From contig OY855907.1 in the NCBI GenBank assembly GCA_963693305.1, forward strand, positions 32,646,301 to 32,710,300: a stretch of DNA of 64,000 nt, read 5' to 3'. The notes under the pieces are model-generated. The model worked only from the letters and a program-made list of their open reading frames with translations. It searched no databases and had not been told where the DNA came from. Below are positions 1-6,367 of the stretch, one piece after another. Source of the stretch: Meandrina meandrites. Taxonomy: Eukaryota; Cnidaria; Anthozoa; Scleractinia; Meandrinidae. Made by a program: the position numbers and the translations under genes. Numbering within the stretch: position 1 is the first letter of the stretch; every line of letters starts with the position of its first letter.

Positions 1-982
1 CTTGTTTATCAGAAGGTGATGTGTTTTCATCGTCGATAACAGCCTGATCTTCCTCATTTTGACGCTGCAGTTCTGCTTCTTGTTCTTTCAGCTCATCCAA
101 AGTTCTTGTGTCGTTGAGCCTCGCTTCCATTGTGTTTCTTTCGCTCTCTTTAGCAGCCAGGCTTGCTCTAAGTCGGTTGACCCTGGTTTGTTCTTTGGCT
201 TTGGTTTTAGCCTGTTTCTCGAGAGCTGACACCTCTTTTTTTGCGTTTTCAAAATCCTTTTGATAATTTTTTTTCAGTTGCTGCAGTCTCCGCAGTTCTG
301 ATTCACTTTCAACGTTTGTGCCATGTTCTTGAGTGTGCGCATCAATCTGAGCTTGAGTTCGCTCGATTCTTATTCTAAGATCTTGCACTTCTTGGGCGGC
401 TTTTTCTCTTTCAGAGGCGAGTTTTTCTGCATCTCTGAGTTCTTTTTCAGCTTCTCTTAATCTCTGCCGGTTTTCTCTTATTTCATCATTGTCTTGAGCA
501 ATCAGAGATTCAGCTTCTGGACCAAGTGATGTTTTGAACTTGTCTTTAAATTTTTGGAGAAGACCTTTCCCATCTTTTCTGAAAATTTCAGTCTCGCCAC
601 CCCTTGTTCCAAATGAAACGATTGTAGTCTCATTGCCTGGCTTTTTGCTGAAACCGATTGGGCCTAATTTTCCGAAGTCAACTTTTGGAAACCTCCTTTT
701 AATGAAATCTAATGCTCTTTCACGAATCGCTGGTTTGTCATCTTGATGAATAAAGTCCCCCAATGAAGGGATTTCATCAAATGATGTTTCTGGAAGTCCG
801 CTCAGTTCTTGCAATTCAATTTGTTCACCATAGCGTGTGGATTCTGCTTCAGGAGGAAATAGCGGCTGACTTGTGTCTATCTCAGTATCAACATTAATAT
901 CATCTTGATCATCACCATTTTTATTGTCAAGATCCTTGTCAACTTCTGTTTGGTCTATAGCAAATTCGCCAACTCCTGCCAT
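1..982 (-). CDS. Polinton-associated coiled-coil protein, C-terminus cut by window edge
   Basis: An open frame runs leftward from the ATG at 982-980 to the window edge, 327 full codons without a stop. The first about 90 residues are acidic (Asp, Glu, Gln rich). A compact segment near residues 95-150 contains a basic stretch (KRRFPKVDFGKLGPIGF) and could be a folded domain. From about residue 155 onward the protein is a long, very charged Glu/Lys/Arg/Gln-rich helix with few hydrophobic residues, the look of a coiled coil. It is divergent from the capsid gene across 116 bp. I do not recognise the family. A structural or scaffolding role in the virion is only a guess from its place beside the capsid gene. 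Confidence 0.7.
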   Translation of the reverse strand, partial: MAGVGEFAIDQTEVDKDLDNKNGDDQDDINVDTEIDTSQPLFPPEAESTRYGEQIELQELSGLPETSFDEIPSLGDFIHQDDKPAIRERALDFIKRRFPKVDFGKLGPIGFSKKPGNETTIVSFGTRGGETEIFRKDGKGLLQKFKDKFKTSLGPEAESLIAQDNDEIRENRQRLREAEKELRDAEKLASEREKAAQEVQDLRIRIERTQAQIDAHTQEHGTNVESESELRRLQQLKKNYQKDFENAKKEVSALEKQAKTKAKEQTRVNRLRASLAAKESERNTMEARLNDTRTLDELKEQEAELQRQNEEDQAVIDDENTSPSDKQ

Positions 983-1098
983 CGATTATCAACAAAGTTG
1001 AAAAGCAGAAACTATGTTTCTATTTAACAAAGTTGATGGAGTTATTTTATATTTACAATTGAAATTTTTTAATTGAATATTTTATATTCTTTACAATA
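983..1098. promoter_or_regulatory. Divergent intergenic promoter region of the Polinton
   Basis: This 116 bp AT-rich gap separates the leftward coiled-coil gene from the rightward capsid gene, so it should hold both promoters. It contains two copies of the core AACAAAGTTGA: one near 988-1002 just before the leftward start codon and one near 1025-1036. These are imperfect versions of the palindrome seen downstream. A run of TATTTA/TTTATATT stands 10-40 bp before the capsid ATG. No transcription start can be fixed from sequence. Confidence 0.5.
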
Positions 1099-2358
1099 AT
1101 GGACGGTGTACAGGAAAACCTTCGGCCAACACGCAGTGAAAAAACTCTAGGCGCTCTAAGAGCGGAGCGCGCGGTAAAACGAATAACTTTCAACCCCACA
1201 GAAGCCAAACCAGAGGAAACGCTTTATGTTTCGGTTCCCAAGCTGAATGAAAACGAGGTCATTGTTCCTGGTTCACTTGCGCTGCGCTTTAACATCGATT
1301 TGAGCGGAGGCCATGCCAACAACTTTCTTGTCGACAATGTTGGACGGGCGCTAGTTGAAAAACTTGTTGTGAAGTACTCTGGCACCATACTGCAGGACAC
1401 AGTTGGTTATGACATTTACAAGATATTCGAGGATCTCTTTCTATCACAGGAGGAGCGCGACAACATGTTTCAAGATGGAATCCAGAGTATGGGCCTCAAC
1501 AAAATTCGCTCAAACGCGGGTGACAAGCAGACCACAGGCGTCGATTCGGAAAACAAACTGAACGGGATTTACGGATCAAAATACAGGATACGACTTGACC
1601 ACCAGATTTTGAACGACCACGGGACCTTTTATCCGCAGGCTCTATTCAACGATCTAGTGTTCGAACTGACACTTGCGCCAGCCTCTCAGGTTGTCAGAGG
1701 CTCCGATAAAACAAAACTGGAATACAAGCTGAAAAACATCCAGCTGGAGTACGAGATGATAAGAAGCAAAACACTGGCAGATGAAGCCCTCAGCGAGTAC
1801 ACAAATGGAAAAGAATTTGCGTATGACCACATCCAGCGTGACGAAGTGGTTACCTTTGCCAAAGCAACAGACACAAGTCTGAATCTAAGAGTTAACCCGC
1901 AGAGAAGGTCCCTCAAAGGCATCTTGCTACTGTTTATCGAGCCCTATGTTGCTGGTGGAAGGCATTCAGAAAATTACTTTAACCCAGACCTAACGAAAAT
2001 TAGTGTCACAGTGAACGGCTCGCCCAACAGGCTGTACAACAACGGACTTGAAGGAATTGATATTTGGGAGGAGGTCAAACGCTTCTTTCTCAAAGCTGAA
2101 AACAAAACACAGCACATGAATGCAACAAAGTTTTATGCAGATAACAAGTTCGGGGTTATGATCGATCTGCGTTCCATGGCTGATCACTCGATGCACGGAA
2201 GCGGCACGCGACTTGTAAACACAAAGGATGGAGTACAGCTGGAGCTTGAGAGGAATGCAAGCGGCTCTGGCAATGACAAAGTTAGATGCCACATTTACGT
2301 AATCAGCGACGCGCAGATGAATATATTAAAAAGGCAATTAGAATCTGTTCTGTATTAA
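1099..2358 (+). CDS. Probable double-jelly-roll major capsid protein of the Polinton
   Basis: The frame encodes 419 residues from a clear ATG and has no membrane segment. The protein is rich in alternating beta-like hydrophobic stretches. Two similar halves can be made out: residues about 30-250 (with NNFLVDNVGRALVEKL at 74-89) and about 265-419 (starting RRSLKGILLLFIEP, then an EYFNP-like ENYFNP segment, SVTVNGSPNRLY and a conserved Trp at 323). A second half with an NG-x-P-x-x-LY strand followed by Trp is typical of the capsid proteins of Polinton/adintovirus relatives as I recall them. It is the first gene of the rightward block and sits 22 bp before the packaging ATPase, the usual partner. 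Length is on the short side for Polinton capsids. A minor capsid protein is the alternative. Confidence 0.65.
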   Translation: MDGVQENLRPTRSEKTLGALRAERAVKRITFNPTEAKPEETLYVSVPKLNENEVIVPGSLALRFNIDLSGGHANNFLVDNVGRALVEKLVVKYSGTILQDTVGYDIYKIFEDLFLSQEERDNMFQDGIQSMGLNKIRSNAGDKQTTGVDSENKLNGIYGSKYRIRLDHQILNDHGTFYPQALFNDLVFELTLAPASQVVRGSDKTKLEYKLKNIQLEYEMIRSKTLADEALSEYTNGKEFAYDHIQRDEVVTFAKATDTSLNLRVNPQRRSLKGILLLFIEPYVAGGRHSENYFNPDLTKISVTVNGSPNRLYNNGLEGIDIWEEVKRFFLKAENKTQHMNATKFYADNKFGVMIDLRSMADHSMHGSGTRLVNTKDGVQLELERNASGSGNDKVRCHIYVISDAQMNILKRQLESVLY

Positions 2359-2361
2359 TAT

Positions 2362-2376
2362 AGCAACTGAGTTGCT
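2362..2376. repeat. 15 bp perfect palindrome AGCAACT-G-AGTTGCT
   Basis: It lies in the 22 bp gap between the capsid gene stop and the ATPase ATG. The arms are seven bases with a one-base centre. The same sequence recurs at 4866-4880, and with a C centre at 3876-3890. Confidence 0.85.
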
Positions 2377-2380
2377 GAAG

Positions 2381-2977
2381 ATGGATCCGAGCAAGATACC
2401 CTTTAACGCTCTGATTGTGGGGCCGACGAATTCAGGAAAATCGAAGTATGTGGTTGACCAGATCTATGGCCCTTTCCGCGGCAAGTTTGACTACATTGTG
2501 CTTATCTGCCCAACATTCGCGCACAACAAGACCTACTACCGAATTGGTGAAAATGATTCAAGAATGTTTGTGATAATATGCAAGCAGCACGAGGTTGAAA
2601 GTTGGTTGAAGGTCGTGAGCTGGCTGTTTGAGGGCACCAACACGCTCATAATCCTAGATGACTGCGCAGCCTCCAAAGATGTAAAAGGGCGCACAGGCCA
2701 GCTGGTGAATCTTGGCTTTTCCGCTCGGCATATCGGAATCAGCGTTTGGGTGCTGACCCAGAAGATAACCAGCATAACACCTTCCTTCCGTGAAAACGTG
2801 GCGGCTATCGTTTTATTTTACACTCCCTCAGCCAAAACTACGAAGGCAATCTTTGAAGATTACGCCGGCGAACTCTCCCACGATGAGTACAAAAATCTGA
2901 TTTCAAAGCTGAAAGAGCGGAAGTTCTCTTATCTTGTGTTCTCGCTTCGCTACCCCTACGGATTATCAGTGGGGTAA
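2381..2977 (+). CDS. Genome-packaging ATPase (A32/FtsK-HerA type)
   Basis: The first ATG (2381) gives 198 residues. An in-frame TTG lies 9 bp upstream inside the palindrome, but it is not a likely start. Walker A is GPTNSGKS at residues 14-21 and Walker B is LIILDD at 89-94. A sensor-like strand SVWVLTQ follows at 121-127 and a conserved-looking Arg at 137. This order and size match the small P-loop packaging ATPases of Polintons, virophages and large DNA viruses, which pump the genome into the capsid. It directly follows the capsid gene, as expected for a morphogenesis block. No frame damage is seen. Confidence 0.88.
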   Translation: MDPSKIPFNALIVGPTNSGKSKYVVDQIYGPFRGKFDYIVLICPTFAHNKTYYRIGENDSRMFVIICKQHEVESWLKVVSWLFEGTNTLIILDDCAASKDVKGRTGQLVNLGFSARHIGISVWVLTQKITSITPSFRENVAAIVLFYTPSAKTTKAIFEDYAGELSHDEYKNLISKLKERKFSYLVFSLRYPYGLSVG

Positions 2978-3044
2978 ACCCCACACCCCAGAGTTTTAAA
3001 CTTTTTTGAATTAAAAAAATAAAAGTTGTATATAGTATATAAAC

Positions 3045-3620
3045 ATGGCTGAACAAGAGTTCGCAGATGTTATAAACCTACTGGAAGCTGAGCCGTCAAG
3101 CAGCCCAGCTGATAGTAGCCTTGTGCCACAGTTGCTATCCGGACCTAACATTCCTGCCCTTCGTGAGCAGCTGGCCGTGCTTGTATCAACAGGCAAATCC
3201 AAAGAGGCCATCGGAGTGCAATTAACACATGAGCAGTTGAAACGCTTGACTGATAAAGAAGTTGAAAAGTACTACAAGAGATATGAAACCTTCGTTGGCA
3301 GCAAGACAACCGAAAGCATGGTTGACAACCTGCTTACACTTGTGACAAGAGGCCTGCAAATGGTTATTGAAATAGATGACGTTGATGCCATGAAAAAAGA
3401 ACTAAAAGAAGACTTCATTATTAACAAAGAAATGACAAATTTTGTTGGCAGTCTCTCTTTGAAATATGGAAAATTTCTTGCTCCTATTTCTGCTGCTTTG
3501 ATAACGGCGAAGCACATTGATTTTAATTCGCATTTGGAGAAAAATGACAAAGCAAAATTAGAAGAAATTCCTGAGCATTCCTCACCAACTACTGAACATT
3601 TGCAGACAAATTCTGAATAA
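3045..3620 (+). CDS. Polinton-associated protein of unknown function, 191 aa
   Basis: The ATG at 3045 follows a TATATAG/TATATAAAC run, the same kind of leader seen before its neighbours. The product is mostly helical by composition: a Ser-rich start, a charged middle (residues about 75-130, with KYYKRYETFVGSKTT), and a mildly hydrophobic stretch near 140-158 (KFLAPISAALITAK) that might contact a membrane. The C-terminus is hydrophilic and probably disordered. I do not recognise a family. The position between the ATPase and the small membrane proteins suggests a virion or assembly protein, which is inference. Confidence 0.65.
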   Translation: MAEQEFADVINLLEAEPSSSPADSSLVPQLLSGPNIPALREQLAVLVSTGKSKEAIGVQLTHEQLKRLTDKEVEKYYKRYETFVGSKTTESMVDNLLTLVTRGLQMVIEIDDVDAMKKELKEDFIINKEMTNFVGSLSLKYGKFLAPISAALITAKHIDFNSHLEKNDKAKLEEIPEHSSPTTEHLQTNSE

Positions 3621-3653
3621 TTGCTTAATAATTTTTTATTTGCTTAACATATA

Positions 3654-4127
3654 ATGTCAACCGAACAATCCGAGAAGGTCGAAACCCCGCAACAACAGGT
3701 CGATATAACACAGCAAGCAACAACTCCAACTCCAACTACAGCCCCTCGCGTAAAAAATCCCAAGCGTGTGGCTGCTGGCAAAGCGGTTGCTGAAAGAACG
3801 CGGCTAGCCCGTGAACAACAGAAAAAAGCCGCAGCAGAGGCTGCTGTCATAATAGCAAACAACAAGGCAAAGGGTAGCAACTCAGTTGCTGATCCCCCGG
3901 TTTCTGAGCCAACACCGACTATTGCAGATGAAACCCTAAAAAGTACCGAAGAAAAAAATAGCAGTCTCAGCACCACCCAATGGATTGGTGTTATCGGCAT
4001 AGTCGTTTCACTGATCGGTATTTATTACAAACGTGAAGAGCTCAAGGCCGCATTCAGCAAAAAAAATAGACCTGAGCTAGAACCTGCTCGCCCGACACAG
4101 ACCAGAGTTTTAAGTCATATGGATTAA
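3654..4127 (+). CDS. Small single-pass membrane protein of the Polinton, 157 aa
   Basis: The first about 30 residues are rich in Thr, Pro and Gln. Residues 32-66 form a basic, Ala-rich helix (RVKNPKRVAAGKAVAERT). A Pro/Ser-rich linker leads to one strong membrane segment at about 109-125 (WIGVIGIVVSLIGIYY), followed by a basic tail. The layout suggests a type of virion membrane or nucleic-acid-associated protein with DNA-facing basic residues, but no function is known to me. One palindrome of the AGCAACT type lies inside this coding region at 3876-3890 and reads Ser-Asn-Ser-Val-Ala. Confidence 0.65.
   Translation: MSTEQSEKVETPQQQVDITQQATTPTPTTAPRVKNPKRVAAGKAVAERTRLAREQQKKAAAEAAVIIANNKAKGSNSVADPPVSEPTPTIADETLKSTEEKNSSLSTTQWIGVIGIVVSLIGIYYKREELKAAFSKKNRPELEPARPTQTRVLSHMD
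3876..3890. repeat. 15 bp palindrome AGCAACT-C-AGTTGCT inside a coding region
   Basis: It has the same arms as at 2362-2376 and 4866-4880 with a C centre. It is the only one of the perfect copies inside a gene. Confidence 0.8.
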
Positions 4128-4153
4128 ATATTTACGAATTAATATTATACCTC

Positions 4154-4168
4154 ATCAACTTTGTTGAT
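4154..4168. repeat. 15 bp palindrome ATCAAC-TTT-GTTGAT
   Basis: Six-base perfect arms with a TTT centre, located 11 bp before the start codon at 4179. It is the second palindrome class, sharing the CAAC/GTTG core with the AGCAACT class. Confidence 0.85.
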
Positions 4169-4178
4169 ACAATATATC

Positions 4179-4334
4179 ATGAAGAAAGTTGATATTCCAC
4201 AAGTTCTTATCTCAACCGCAGCCATTTTTGGGATCGGACTGTTATGGTACGACTTCAATGTGAAGATTTTTCTTACAGTCCGCGATCTTATGAAGGCCAC
4301 AATATTTGACCCGGACTCAGAAGAGACAAATTAA
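4179..4334 (+). CDS. 51 aa single-pass membrane protein of the Polinton
   Basis: This short frame runs from the ATG at 4179 to the TAA at 4332-4334. It begins MKKV, has one hydrophobic stretch (residues about 9-24, VLISTAAIFGIGLLWY), then a mixed helix and an acidic end (DPDSEETN). It is preceded by a palindrome and an AATATATC leader, like its neighbours. Its 3' end and following spacer are nearly the same as those of the next gene (4371-4577), and both proteins begin M-x-K-V and end E-E-T-D/N. The two therefore look like products of a tandem duplication. Function unknown. Confidence 0.6.
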   Translation: MKKVDIPQVLISTAAIFGIGLLWYDFNVKIFLTVRDLMKATIFDPDSEETN

Positions 4335-4370
4335 TTTTTATTTAAACTTTGTATGTTTCTATATATAAAT
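4320..4370 (+). repeat. Direct repeat, copy 1 (gene end plus spacer)
   Basis: The last codons of the 51 aa gene and the spacer (TTAATTTTTATTTAAACTTT, then TGTATGTT and a TATATA run) recur almost unchanged at 4563-4612. It includes the putative promoter of the next gene. Confidence 0.75.
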
Positions 4371-4577
4371 ATGGTGAAAGTTCCAACGCAAACATTTGTT
4401 GTCAATTTTCTTGGCGGCGTCATCTTTTCTAGTTATTGGTTGTATGTTACTTACAAGATATCTAATGAATTGATTTGGATGGCAAAAGACCCTTCGAATT
4501 TTGTTGAATTGGTAGAGAAAAATGAAGAAGATGACACGGAAACAGAAGAGGACACGGACGCAGAAGAGACAGATTAA
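4371..4577 (+). CDS. 68 aa single-pass membrane protein with acidic tail (Polinton)
   Basis: Two in-frame ATGs exist, at 4353 and 4371. I chose 4371 because it directly follows a CTATATATAAAT run, as in the other genes of this block, and because the product then starts MVKV like its neighbour. One hydrophobic segment lies at about residues 9-30 (FVVNFLGGVIFSSYWLYVTY). The last about 22 residues are almost all Glu, Asp and Thr. It is probably a small virion membrane protein and a paralogue of the 51 aa gene. No family recognised. Confidence 0.6.
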   Translation: MVKVPTQTFVVNFLGGVIFSSYWLYVTYKISNELIWMAKDPSNFVELVEKNEEDDTETEEDTDAEETD

Positions 4578-4612
4578 TTTTTATTTAAACTTTTTGTATG
4601 TTTTATATACGT
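4563..4612 (+). repeat. Direct repeat, copy 2 (gene end plus spacer)
   Basis: Near-identical to 4320-4370. A following palindrome at 4613-4627 is not present after the first copy. Confidence 0.75.
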
Positions 4613-4627
4613 ATCAACAAAGTTGAT
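4613..4627. repeat. 15 bp palindrome ATCAAC-AAA-GTTGAT
   Basis: It ends 5 bp before the start codon at 4633. Reverse-complement form of the copy at 4154-4168. Confidence 0.85.
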
Positions 4628-4632
4628 AAATA

Positions 4633-4854
4633 ATGTCAGACAACAAGCTTGTTAAAACCATCATTGATGCTGCTACTATAACCGGTTTGGCCGCCGGCAT
4701 CGGCTGGGTCGCAAAAAAGGTTGTGAAAGAGAATTTTACTTCTGACCCCAGCAGCAGTGCTATGAACTATGTGAAGTTCACCGCCGTCATGGCAGGTAGC
4801 ATTGCGCTCAAACAGTACCTGGAGGACCAAAAAATCCTTACCACCAGCATGTAA
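4633..4854 (+). CDS. 73 aa membrane protein of the Polinton
   Basis: The ATG follows GTTGATAAATA, an AT-rich leader. Two hydrophobic stretches lie at about residues 13-27 (DAATITGLAAGIGWVAKK) and 45-60 (MNYVKFTAVMAGSIALKQ), so the product is probably a two-pass or hairpin membrane protein. It resembles small proteins I recall from cnidarian Polinton copies, but no function is established there. It belongs to the same rightward block, 55 bp after its predecessor and 73 bp before the next gene. Confidence 0.6.
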   Translation: MSDNKLVKTIIDAATITGLAAGIGWVAKKVVKENFTSDPSSSAMNYVKFTAVMAGSIALKQYLEDQKILTTSM

Positions 4855-4865
4855 AGTGGGGCATC

Positions 4866-4880
4866 AGCAACTGAGTTGCT
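4866..4880. repeat. 15 bp palindrome AGCAACT-G-AGTTGCT
   Basis: Identical to 2362-2376, located 11 bp after the stop codon at 4854. Confidence 0.85.
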
Positions 4881-4927
4881 ACCCAGGATTTTGATTTGAA
4901 AAAACTCTGCTCTTTTAATATATCACA

Positions 4928-5350
4928 ATGGCAAGTATCGCGATTATGGCTGGTGGAGCTATATTGAATGCTGCAGCTTTTACAGGTGGCAATTATCTTG
5001 CGAAGGCACTTGGCGGAGGTGACGCTGCACTTGATGAAAAAGTACGACATGACAAAGCTCTCGAGGCGTATCAAGCAGCTTATGCCAAATACTCCCGTGA
5101 CCGAACCAAACTTCTCGACTGGATTGCGACTAACACGCAAATAAAAGAGCAGGCCAAACAGAACTTTACTAACACTGACTACGCCTTCAAACTGTACAAC
5201 CAGGCGCACCCTGACAAACAAATGATACCCCCCAAAGAACCCAAGTTCTCAGATTTCTATCAACCAAGCCAGCAGCAGAAAAATGGTGAACTCATGTTCG
5301 TGGGTGCCGGGGCTCTTGCTTTGGGCTACGCTGCCTTTCGTTTCCTTTAA
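4928..5350 (+). CDS. 140 aa Polinton protein with terminal hydrophobic segments
   Basis: The N-terminal about 25 residues are Ala/Gly-rich and hydrophobic (MASIAIMAGGAILNAAAF). The middle (35-105) is a charged helix rich in Lys, Ala and Tyr. The last 20 residues form a second hydrophobic stretch (LMFVGAGALALGYAAFRFL). The gene is preceded by AATATATCACA and is followed 24 bp later by the integrase. A very similar protein is common in cnidarian genomes as I recall, always as part of such elements, with no known role. A virion membrane or internal scaffold protein is a reasonable guess. Confidence 0.65.
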   Translation: MASIAIMAGGAILNAAAFTGGNYLAKALGGGDAALDEKVRHDKALEAYQAAYAKYSRDRTKLLDWIATNTQIKEQAKQNFTNTDYAFKLYNQAHPDKQMIPPKEPKFSDFYQPSQQQKNGELMFVGAGALALGYAAFRFL

Positions 5351-5374
5351 ACTTTTTTAATTCCTTACTTATAG

Positions 5375-6367
5375 ATGGATGCCAAACTCGCAAAGATATA
5401 CTATAGCCCTGGGGGCTACTGGAAAGGTTTTGCCGCAATCAAAAAATTATCCGAAGCTGCCAAGGTACCAGAAGAAACCGCAAAAAAGTGGCTGTTCAAG
5501 CAAGCACTCTGGCAGATATTCCTCCCAGCGCCGAAGCGCATTCCTCGGCCGAAATTCGATGTACCTATACCCAACAAAGTGCACCAGGCGGATCTTCTTT
5601 TTTTGCCGCATGACAAACTGCCCCGCGGACGTAAAGTTTTTAAGTATGCACTCACCGTTGTCGACGTGGCTAGCCGATTCAAAGAAGCTGAACCCTTAAC
5701 CTCTAAAAACTCTGATGAAGTTGCTCTTGCTTTTAAGAGAATTTACAAACGCTCACCTCTGAAATGGCCTGAACTGCTGCAGGTTGACCCTGGGCGCGAA
5801 TTCATGGGCGCTGTTACAAAAGAAATGGAAAATCACAAAACATATATTCGGCGCGGGCGAGTTGACATTCACCGTGATCAGGCCATTGTTGAACGTTTTA
5901 ACCGCACCCTGGCTGAGCGCTTGTTCGGGCACCAGTACGCAGTTGAAATGCGAATGCCTGAGGGACAGCGGTACACGGCGTGGGTAAAAAGACTTCCTGA
6001 AGTTGTGGCCGCTCTGAACAATGAAGTAACAAGCCTTATCGGCAAGAAACCTGTAGTTGCCATCAAAGAAAAAAATATTTATGCAAAGCCATCCACACCT
6101 TATTTGAGGCCTGTTGGAGAAAGCGAAAAAAAGCTCCCCTCTCGTGTGAATGTTAGGTATTTGTACCAACCTGGCGAGCTTGAAGGTGGTGTTAAAAGAG
6201 CCACTGATCCAATCTGGTCTTTGAAAGTTTACAACATTAAACGTTCTTTTACCAAACCGAATCAGCCCGTTCTCTACTATTTGCATGACGGGCCCAAGCG
6301 CGGCTTCGTGCGTGAAGAACTGCTTGTTGTGCCTCCAAACACAGAATTACCACCCGAGCGACTTTAA
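5375..6367 (+). CDS. Retroviral-type DDE integrase of the Polinton
   Basis: The product is 330 residues. The N-terminal about 60 residues hold a helix-turn-helix-like segment (EAAKVPEETAKKWLFKQ) instead of a clear HHCC zinc finger. The catalytic core has Asp73 (QADLLFL), Asp97 in VVDVASRF, Asp138 (QVDPGREF) and Glu173 (QAIVERFNRTL), so Asp138 and Glu173 are 35 positions apart, as in retroviral and Polinton integrases. The C-terminal part (about 250-330, YLYQPGELEG to GFVREELLVV) is beta-rich and probably an SH3-like DNA-binding fold. The enzyme would join the ends of the linear element DNA to host DNA, leaving 6 bp duplications in this family. Its last 21 bp overlap the 3' end of the polymerase gene tail to tail. 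Confidence 0.9.
   Translation: MDAKLAKIYYSPGGYWKGFAAIKKLSEAAKVPEETAKKWLFKQALWQIFLPAPKRIPRPKFDVPIPNKVHQADLLFLPHDKLPRGRKVFKYALTVVDVASRFKEAEPLTSKNSDEVALAFKRIYKRSPLKWPELLQVDPGREFMGAVTKEMENHKTYIRRGRVDIHRDQAIVERFNRTLAERLFGHQYAVEMRMPEGQRYTAWVKRLPEVVAALNNEVTSLIGKKPVVAIKEKNIYAKPSTPYLRPVGESEKKLPSRVNVRYLYQPGELEGGVKRATDPIWSLKVYNIKRSFTKPNQPVLYYLHDGPKRGFVREELLVVPPNTELPPERL

Noticed and set aside
2372..2380. Upstream TTG start for the ATPase
   Set aside because: It lies inside a palindrome, and an ATG follows 9 bp later in the same frame.
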